From Phragmites australis (Eukaryota; Streptophyta; Magnoliopsida; Poales; Poaceae), in the NCBI RefSeq assembly GCF_958298935.1, contig NC_084932.1, positions 5,373,501 to 5,437,500 of the forward strand: 64,000 nucleotides of DNA. Direction: 5' to 3'. Position 1 is the first letter of the stretch; each line of letters opens with the position of its first letter. The notes under the pieces were generated by a model. It was not told the DNA's origin. It did not search any database and was given only the letters and a program-made list of their open reading frames with translations. This document shows positions 57,462 through 64,000 of the stretch, piece by piece. Position numbers and translations under genes: made by a program.

Positions 57462-59756
57462 TTAAACAGTTGATAAAAAAGAGTACGATGCTACATTATC
57501 TGCTGGTATATCTTTTGTAGGTGTTTTCTGTGTTTCTGGCTGCGATGAAGATGCACCGCTCTTGATTCCAGATGGAACACTACCATCGGGTAAAGTAGCA
57601 TCAGGATTGGTGCTATAGGTGTGTTGCTGGAGTATTGGGTCAGCTGTGTGGCAGATTGGTAGTTGCTTGGGCTGGTTGAGTTTTATATGTGGGACTGTAT
57701 GTTGTCTCCCATAAGAAGCGACGATGGAAGTGATCTGGTATGTTCTCTTGGGATTATAGTAGCTCTGCTCTGTTAGAGCAACTGCAAAGGCGAATTTTAA
57801 GGATACTATGGCTGCAATATCGGGGGGTGTGTCATTTGCGAATCTTGCTGATCTCAACACCTGCTGGACTGGTTTACCAACAATGCGGCGAGCAACTTCT
57901 CCGAAAGCTATCATTTCAGCTTCTGCAGTTCCATCGTTTGCAATGAAGGACAGTTTGTACCTGTAAAGATAGAATTACACGGTGTATAGGTCAATGTATA
58001 TTTATTTTAGTGGAAAAGGAATGGAGAATGGTTCTTACTTGAAGCGATAGCCAGTACAGGAACATGTGTTGCATTTGTAACCATCGCCACTTGGTGTGCA
58101 GGCTCTGTTGCATCTGTTACATGATGGGAACCACCATGGTGTGGTCAAGATTAGGCGTGTTATAGTAACGGTGCAGCGGCATCCACCTTCCTATGATGAG
58201 AAAATATTAAGTAATTGTCAGAAGGTGCAATTAGCGTTGGAAAGGATATTAATTCTGATGTGTTGTTTGAGTATAGGGGGTGGTATTGTTATGGTATGTA
58301 TAGGTGTTTTAATAGGCAGTAGCAGCGATGACATGCACCATGCATATCGGAAAATCATATGGGTCCATTGTTTCTAAGTCAAGGAGATGCTTATCTTCGA
58401 GCTGTAGTGATCCTTGTAGTCGTGCTGTTTGATGTGGAGGAGCAGCGGTACGCTTGATTGTGAGCCGCTGGTTGTGAGTGCTGTGTATACCCATATGTTT
58501 GCAAGTGAGTATATATTAATGGTTTATGTGAAAATTGTATGTAGAATCGCATAACAATATCATATACTAATAAGCAGAAGGTAGAGGTCTATATACCTGT
58601 TATAAAACTCTTCAGCTTCTGGAATTGCAGGGTTAAAATACCAACGGCATGCAGTATTTCCACTTAGGTATTCTTCACCTGTTTAAGATAAAGAATTAGC
58701 AGTGAAGATGTGTGATTATGAAAATGTGGTATATACTGGGAGTGGTTTTAGTTACCAGCGAAACTTTTCATGAGGTTGCCAACGATGAGCACAACAATTG
58801 GTTTACCTTGTTCTTCATTGTAAACTTCATCGATGGTAAACTCAGCAGCACGCTGTCCCCATAAGGTTAACTTAATCTCGACATTGCTACGCATAAAGAG
58901 GATTAATTTTCAGTAGACATTTGTTTGTTGTATATCTTCTGCAGTGTATAATGTTAGGGACACAGATTCCTTACCTGAGATCCTTGAGGATTATGTTTCT
59001 GTTTAGAGTGGCAGCTGATTGATTTGGTAGTTGTAGCAAAGTTGTGTCAGAAACTTCGGAGATGATTCCAAGGACATCTGCAGTGTGTGTGTGTGTGTTC
59101 TGTCAGATTTGTATAGTAGGAAAAGCAGAAAGACATTTAAGTTTGGACAGGGATGATACTGACCTAGGAAGTATTTGTTTTCACCAGCGTATTTTGGTAG
59201 CTCGGCAAAAGGTGTGAGGTTATAGACATATCTTGGGAATGTTTCAGGCAGGTTATTTGCTGGATATACCTTGGTGTAGCATGTGAACTCAATCATGTAA
59301 GGTGCATCAATTGGCCTGTACAGAGATTTGGCCCTTGATACTCTAAAACGGCTGATGATATAGATGCCACCTTCTTCGATCAAAGGACTTATGACATCCA
59401 CTTCAGAGCTTGGTATCTCAGCATATATGGCATCTCCCTGGTGTTTTAGAATAAAAGTTAGGCAGTTTAAACCTTGAAGTAACTGTTGTAGAAACATATG
59501 TGCAAATGTAGTGAGAGCTGTGGATGAAAAGCATACAAAGAAATATAGCAGTGTGGTGTAGAAAATATGCGAGGGAATGTGACATAACCTTTTCATCGGC
59601 AAGCACAAGGTCTATGTGAGCTATTGGTCCATCGTCGGTGCCACCACGATACTCCCATTTCCGTGAGACACGGACGCAAACTGTCGAGTGTTTGGATTTC
59701 GGATGGAGTGTGGCGAGTGGATCGAATGTCATCTTCAGATCCTGTAGTTTGGACAT
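57462..59756 (-). CDS. RPA70-like single-strand DNA-binding protein of the Helitron
   Basis: Eight exons on the minus strand with consensus borders: 59756-59589, 59437-59164, 59077-58975, 58886-58756, 58678-58597, about 58480-58339, 58190-58039 and 57960-57462. A further small exon (57394-57345, PPPPLEYDESPLKKP) may extend it. Exons 1-2 form a first OB fold (MTFDPLATLHPKSKHSTVCV, HIDLVLADEK|GDAIYAEIP, YIISRFRVSRA). Exons 3-5 form a second (DVLGIISEVS, VEIKLTLWGQRAAEF). Exons 7-8 form a third OB fold with the zinc ribbon CNRC ... CNTC and FIANDGTAEAEMIAFGEVAR. This is the A-B-C order of RPA1, without the N-terminal protein-binding domain. It presumably coats single-stranded Helitron DNA. The start was chosen at MSKLQDL; a second ATG follows seven codons later. 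No internal stop was found in the exons read. Confidence 0.8.
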
Positions 59757-59918
59757 TGATTCAAAATATAATTTTTTAGCAGTTATATTAGACTGGTCAA
59801 TAAGTAGGGAATAAAGAGGCAAATGAATTATTTTTTTAATGTGTGGTAATTTAGTGTGCACCTGGTGATAGTAACTTTACCAGGCCATGTGTAATGTAGA
59901 AATTTATAATAGTTCAGT

Positions 59919-61090
59919 CATTGGTTTTTCTATAAGGAAGGGTTTCTTGTTTTCTTTTTTCCCTTAAAAAAAACTAATGGGATCAGATGTTCGAAAGATA
60001 AACATGGTAATTTCATGATTTATATTGTAACTGAAGATTCAAAGGTGTGGACATAGAGGCAGGTTTTTGTCAGAGGATGCCTCATTTTATTTCAATTTAT
60101 AACAGATTGTCTTTAGAATCGGCACAATGAACAATGGGAATTTTGTAACTTGAAAATCCACAGAACAGGTTGGTTGGCAACATAGACTCTTATTGCTAAG
60201 GAAACATTATACAAGAGTAAAGGCACTATATGTCACTTATTATAGACCAACCGATTGGTAAATTTGATATGTGCAAACAGGTTAGGGAAAAGAAAAAGGG
60301 GGGGGGGGACTGAAGTTCAGCAGTTGCATGATTAATTGACAGTAGAAGGTAATAATTAATATATGTTTATCGAAGAGTTGTGGGGGCCTGATCAAAGATT
60401 TAGTTGACCTGCTGTTGCATTTTCCTATGGGATAGGGTTACTCAAGGAGAATAAATAGAATCGTTAGGTCATCATTAACATCTAGGAGGTATTTTCTCTT
60501 TAGCATTGGTTTTGCTATAGGGAAGGTTTTCTTGTTTTCTTTTTTTTTTTTGTCACAAAAAAAAACCCAATGGGACTAGATGTTGCAAAGATAAACATGG
60601 TAATTTCATGATTTATATTGTAATTGAAGATTCAAAGGTGTGGATATAGAAACAGGTTTTTGTTAGAGGCTATCTCATTTCATTTTAATTTATAACAGAT
60701 TGTGTTTAGAATTGGGACAACAAACAATGAGAATTCTGTAACTTAAAAATCCACAGAATAGGTTGGTTGCTAGTATAGACTCTTATTGCTAAGGAAACAT
60801 TACGCAGCAGGAAAGGCACTATATGTCATCTATCATAGACCAACCGATTGGTAAATTTGATATACACAAACAGGTTAGGGGAAAGAAGAAGAGGGGAAAA
60901 AATAGAAGTTCAGCGGCTGCAGGATTAATTGACAGAAGAAAATAATAATTAATATATGATTATAGAAGGGCTGTGTGGCCTGATTAAAAATTTAGGTGGC
61001 CTGCAGTTGCACTTTGCTATGGGATAGGGTTAGTTGAGGAGAAGTGAAACAATCGTTAGGTCATCATTAGCATCTAGGAGCTAGTTGCTT
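59919..61090. repeat. Two tandem copies of a 585-bp unit in the Helitron
   Basis: TTGGTTTTTCTATA at 59921 recurs (as TTGGTTTTGCTATA) at 60506. Long shared blocks include AAGATAAACATGGTAATTTC, CTTATTGCTAAGGAAACATT and GTTAGGTCATCATTA. The copies are about 85-90 percent alike by eye. No ORF lies within. Confidence 0.9.
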
Positions 61091-61716
61091 TCTACCATAA
61101 AATTGGATGGAGGCTAAACGATGATTTATATGCAACAATGAAATTAATGCTCACACACTGGAGGGTTGAAAGACCAGAGTGCGGCAAACGAGCTTGTGGT
61201 TTAATACTTAGCTAATTTTATACCATAATATTTCTAAAATAATAATGTCATGTGCTATGTTTTTGTAAAATAATCGTGCTGCTAAAGTAAGAATAACCTG
61301 ATATGGTATGGAACACAATGTGTCAAGATAAAGTAAGCCCATGAAAAAGAATTTGGATTAGCATGTGTAAAAAAAAAAGGTAACTTGTTGGTTATCTAAA
61401 CCGATGCAATGAAAACTATGGTGACTGACCTGGTGGTATTGCGCATTGATGTGATAAATACAAAAATTGTGAAGGAAGAGGCTTTAAGCTTCTCTGTCAG
61501 AATTTACATATGTCACTTGTGTGATTGTTTTGGGGATTTTAAGAGAAAAGAGGCAATAGGACGTGGTATGCAAGTCTATGGCTTTGCGATATATGATTGA
61601 CAGGAATAATGTGACCATACTTTGATGCCGCAACAGGAATCGCTTTTATGTGCAGAGTGGCAAAACAAGGCGTTCTTTTTTCCCCCGCTCTTTTGTGGGG
61701 GGGATTTTAATATATT
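61091..61716. other. Helitron region between RPA gene and helicase, no gene
   Basis: AT-rich; one short plus-strand ORF (61409-61600) without a motif. Confidence 0.4.
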
Positions 61717-64000
61717 TTATCTGTTAATACTTGGAGGCAAGATAAATGGTAAAACTTCTTTGTAAACTATGTTACGGGTTGTATCAGTACAGATACCATC
61801 ATCATCTTGTATCAATATCTTCAGCCCATCTTTTGAAGTAACACGGGACACAGCAACATATAGCTGGCCATGTGTGAAAACAGGTTTTTTTAAGTAGACA
61901 CCTACCTTTTCAAGCGTTTGTCCTTGACTTTTATTGATTGTCATAGCATAGCAGACTTTTATGGGGAATTGACGGCGCTCAAGTATAAATGGTAGTTTGG
62001 GGTTTTTTAATGTCAAACAAATACGAGGAACAAAAACAATCTGGCCTGTGTGAGTGCCAGTGATTATTTGTGCTTCAATGATCATATCACCCATTGTTGT
62101 AATTGTTAAGCGTGTTCCATTACATAAGCCACCAGATTGATTTAAATTGCGGAGCAACATTATTGGTACTCCTTTTTTAAGTTTCAATTTGTGATGTGGA
62201 AAATTGTTTCCATTCAATGAGTTTAAAAATTCAATGGGATATAGTAGATCATATGAGTCATGCACATTCTGTGCCTTGGATATTTTGTCACAACTTAGGT
62301 ATTCTTTTTCCTCACCAGGAATGAGAGATATCACATGCGAGTTTATTTGATCGGCTAATTCATTAGTTGGAGTTAATATGGCTCGTGTCTGAAGATATGA
62401 AACATCAAGAAATTTTGTTTCTAAATCTGGATATATGGCATTTACTAAGGAAGCAACACTATCATCGTTGGTCATTAGCAGTAGATCTTGTGGTATCTTT
62501 ATCCATGTTGGTTCTAACTCATCGCCATGGGCTGTTGCTTCAAGTTTTCCTTCACCTAAGTCTAGCAGCCATTTGCTGAATTCAGCCATTTCTTGTTGAG
62601 CTTGTGGGTTTAAATCTGGCGAAAGCAGTCTCATATTTTTGTTTAATGTTAAAACAGTAACATGTTTCCATAGTGGTGAGTTTATTATTGCTGCATTCAC
62701 AATCTGTGCCCTGGTACCACCTTCAATAACTGGAAGAATTTGCCTTATGTCACCCCCTAGGACAATGGATTTGCCGCCAAAGGGAATGTCTTGTGTGTGT
62801 GATGATTGGAATGATAATAGATCACGAAATGTTCTATCTAGAGTTTCAAATGCTGTTCTATGTGTCATAAGAGCCTCATCCCAAATAACTAATGAAGTTG
62901 CTTCTATAAGTTCAGCAAGCATGGTTCCTCGCTTGATGTCGCAGATAGTGGCATCGTCTATGTCACAAGGAATTTTGAATCGGGAGTGAGCTGTTCTGCC
63001 ACGTGGCAATAACAATGATGCAACACCAGAGGAAGCAACTGTAAGCACAATTTTTCTACGCGCTCGCAAGTATGTTACTATGGCGTTCCATAAATAAGTC
63101 TTACCAGTACCTCCATAACCAGAAACAAAGAAGAATGCAGGGGTATCATTGAGCACCGCACTTGTTATGGATTTGAAGGCATGATGTTGCTCATCATTAA
63201 GTTTTGAAATTAAATGATCAGATTCAAGTAGTAACTGATCTATGTTGTGTGGTAATTCTTCATCTATGAGTCGATTGATGGACGTTGACTCAATGCTTCC
63301 TGTTTTATGTGGCAAGTTGTGGTCTCTAATTCTTCCTCCATTTCTTGTAATCAAAGCTGAAAGGTCATCAAGTAAATAATCTCTTAGTTCAGGTTCAGTC
63401 ATCTGATAATGTTGGTTGCCAATAGACTGTTTAAATCTATATTGGATATCATCTGCTAACATTCTCCAAACTTTTTCGAAGAATGTGTATTCATCGTTGA
63501 CTTCACAAAATAGAAGCATTGTGACAAATAGCTGTCTAAGTTGTGTGGAAGTAGCCCAGGTTGCTGCCTCATCGAAAGCATCATACCATTCTTGATCATT
63601 ACCAAGGAGTCCTCGTGCATTGCATGCTTCTTTGTACGTCGCATATGTAATACTGTTGTATGTTTTAACATCGTTATAGCTTTGTGCACCTTTAACAACC
63701 ATTAGTAGTATTCTAAGGTAATATCGCTCGCCAACAGATGGGTGTACATAATATAAGCGACCTATGCTTGATCCTAATCGCCTAGGTTGCCATAGTCGTG
63801 ATGTTTCATCCCATCGCCACATTGAAGGGAATTCGCAATATGTTAGATTTCTTCCTTGTGAGTATGTTTGGTTAGCTACAAACCACTCAGTTAGCATGGT
63901 TCTACGCAGAAAGTCCTGAGAAATGATGTTTGCTAAATTAGTATCAGCATTATATGTTATGTTATTTTCGTTTGGCAAGTGAACTGGAAGCCTTTGCACA
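61717..64000 (-). CDS. Helitron RepHel, PIF1-type helicase part (5' end outside window)
   Basis: A frame of at least 760 codons is open from the right edge to a stop at 61717. Residue numbers are from the first visible residue. The helicase holds SF1/PIF1 motifs in order: Walker A GYGGTGKT (294-301), TVASSGVASLLL, Walker B VIWDEALM (371-378), GGDIRQILPV (415-424), NKNMRL, ILTPTNELADQIN, and near the end TINKSQGQT and YVAVSRVTS. The preceding 250 residues are the linker typical of RepHel (for example YVHPSVGERYYLRILL and GLLGNDQEWYDAF). In rolling-circle transposition this helicase unwinds DNA behind the Rep nuclease. No stop or frameshift interrupts it, unlike nearly every other transposon gene here, so this copy is young or under selection. 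The Rep HUH nuclease must lie beyond the edge. Confidence 0.95.
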   Translation of the reverse strand, partial: VQRLPVHLPNENNITYNADTNLANIISQDFLRRTMLTEWFVANQTYSQGRNLTYCEFPSMWRWDETSRLWQPRRLGSSIGRLYYVHPSVGERYYLRILLMVVKGAQSYNDVKTYNSITYATYKEACNARGLLGNDQEWYDAFDEAATWATSTQLRQLFVTMLLFCEVNDEYTFFEKVWRMLADDIQYRFKQSIGNQHYQMTEPELRDYLLDDLSALITRNGGRIRDHNLPHKTGSIESTSINRLIDEELPHNIDQLLLESDHLISKLNDEQHHAFKSITSAVLNDTPAFFFVSGYGGTGKTYLWNAIVTYLRARRKIVLTVASSGVASLLLPRGRTAHSRFKIPCDIDDATICDIKRGTMLAELIEATSLVIWDEALMTHRTAFETLDRTFRDLLSFQSSHTQDIPFGGKSIVLGGDIRQILPVIEGGTRAQIVNAAIINSPLWKHVTVLTLNKNMRLLSPDLNPQAQQEMAEFSKWLLDLGEGKLEATAHGDELEPTWIKIPQDLLLMTNDDSVASLVNAIYPDLETKFLDVSYLQTRAILTPTNELADQINSHVISLIPGEEKEYLSCDKISKAQNVHDSYDLLYPIEFLNSLNGNNFPHHKLKLKKGVPIMLLRNLNQSGGLCNGTRLTITTMGDMIIEAQIITGTHTGQIVFVPRICLTLKNPKLPFILERRQFPIKVCYAMTINKSQGQTLEKVGVYLKKPVFTHGQLYVAVSRVTSKDGLKILIQDDDGICTDTTRNIVYKEVLPFILPPSINR

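Larger units (their letters stand above)
55175..64000 (-). mobile_element. RPA-carrying autonomous-type Helitron, 3' part
   Basis: On the minus strand the element ends in CTAG (55178-55175) followed by T, preceded at 7 bp by a hairpin CGCGCGC-AAG-GCGCGCG (55186-55202). This is the Helitron 3' terminus (CTRR with upstream hairpin, insertion before T). Upstream on the same strand are an RPA70-like gene and the helicase part of RepHel, the gene pair typical of autonomous plant Helitrons. The Rep nuclease part and the 5' TC end lie beyond the right edge. Confidence 0.88.

Noticed and set aside
62639..62989. 116-codon plus-strand ORF
   Set aside because: Antisense shadow of the Helitron helicase.
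1..64000. CRISPR arrays, operons, rRNA or organelle genes
   Set aside because: Spliced genes, retrotransposons and composition show plant nuclear DNA; repeats lack the short-repeat/unique-spacer pattern of CRISPR.

Overview
The window is plant nuclear DNA, almost certainly from a grass. It is repeat-rich and carries spliceosomal introns, Ty1/copia, Ty3/gypsy-like and L1 LINE elements, a tRNA-derived SINE, CACTA, hAT, PIF/Harbinger-like and Mutator-like (MULE) DNA transposons, an RPA-encoding Helitron, and fragments of plant genes (cellulose synthase-interactive protein CSI1, translation factor eIF2-gamma). The species cannot be fixed from sequence alone. Only three reading units look largely intact: the Helitron helicase (cut by the window edge), the Helitron RPA-like gene, and a small two-exon membrane-protein gene.

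Layout. 1-4.4 kb: a decayed gypsy-type gag and a three-unit tandem repeat of about 390-425 bp. 4.4-6.8 kb: an unrecognised pseudogene and a GC-rich promoter/first-exon fragment (family P). 7.7-19.5 kb: one copy of a dispersed repeat (family R), split by a 10.6-kb MULE at 8367-18979 with about 510-bp terminal inverted repeats and a perfect 9-bp target duplication. The MULE carries a broken MuDR-type transposase and three separate small genes with GRF-like zinc-binding signatures. It has itself been hit by a MITE, an LTR-element remnant and a CACTA element. 19.5-23.3 kb: a truncated copia element. 23.3-29.7 kb: gene-fragment-like and minisatellite DNA, palindromic CACTA-like motifs and a hAT MITE. 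29.8-36 kb: a second family P copy, a minus-strand L1 LINE interrupted by a hAT element, a minisatellite and a minus-strand LTR. 35.9-37.4 kb: a second R copy split by a Harbinger-like element that may carry captured host sequence.

37.5-45.0 kb is a mosaic of host gene pieces: a CSI1-like pseudogene with its middle deleted and a 0.4-kb segmental duplication, joined head-on to a minus-strand chimera that fuses an unknown gene in frame to two eIF2-gamma exons, then a small intact membrane-protein gene and a frameshifted multi-pass membrane-protein gene. 45.6-50.9 kb: another L1 LINE containing a solo LTR, a SINE and a 3.3-kb LTR retrotransposon with largely non-retroviral internal DNA. 50.7-54.7 kb: a third P copy, a second Harbinger-like end and a third R copy.

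55.2 kb to the right edge is a minus-strand Helitron. Its 3' end (CTAG with a 7-bp GC hairpin) lies at 55175. It carries a multi-exon RPA70-like single-strand DNA-binding protein and the PIF1-type helicase part of RepHel; the Rep nuclease part lies outside the window. The window reads as several generations of nested insertion whose relative order can be worked out from which element interrupts which.
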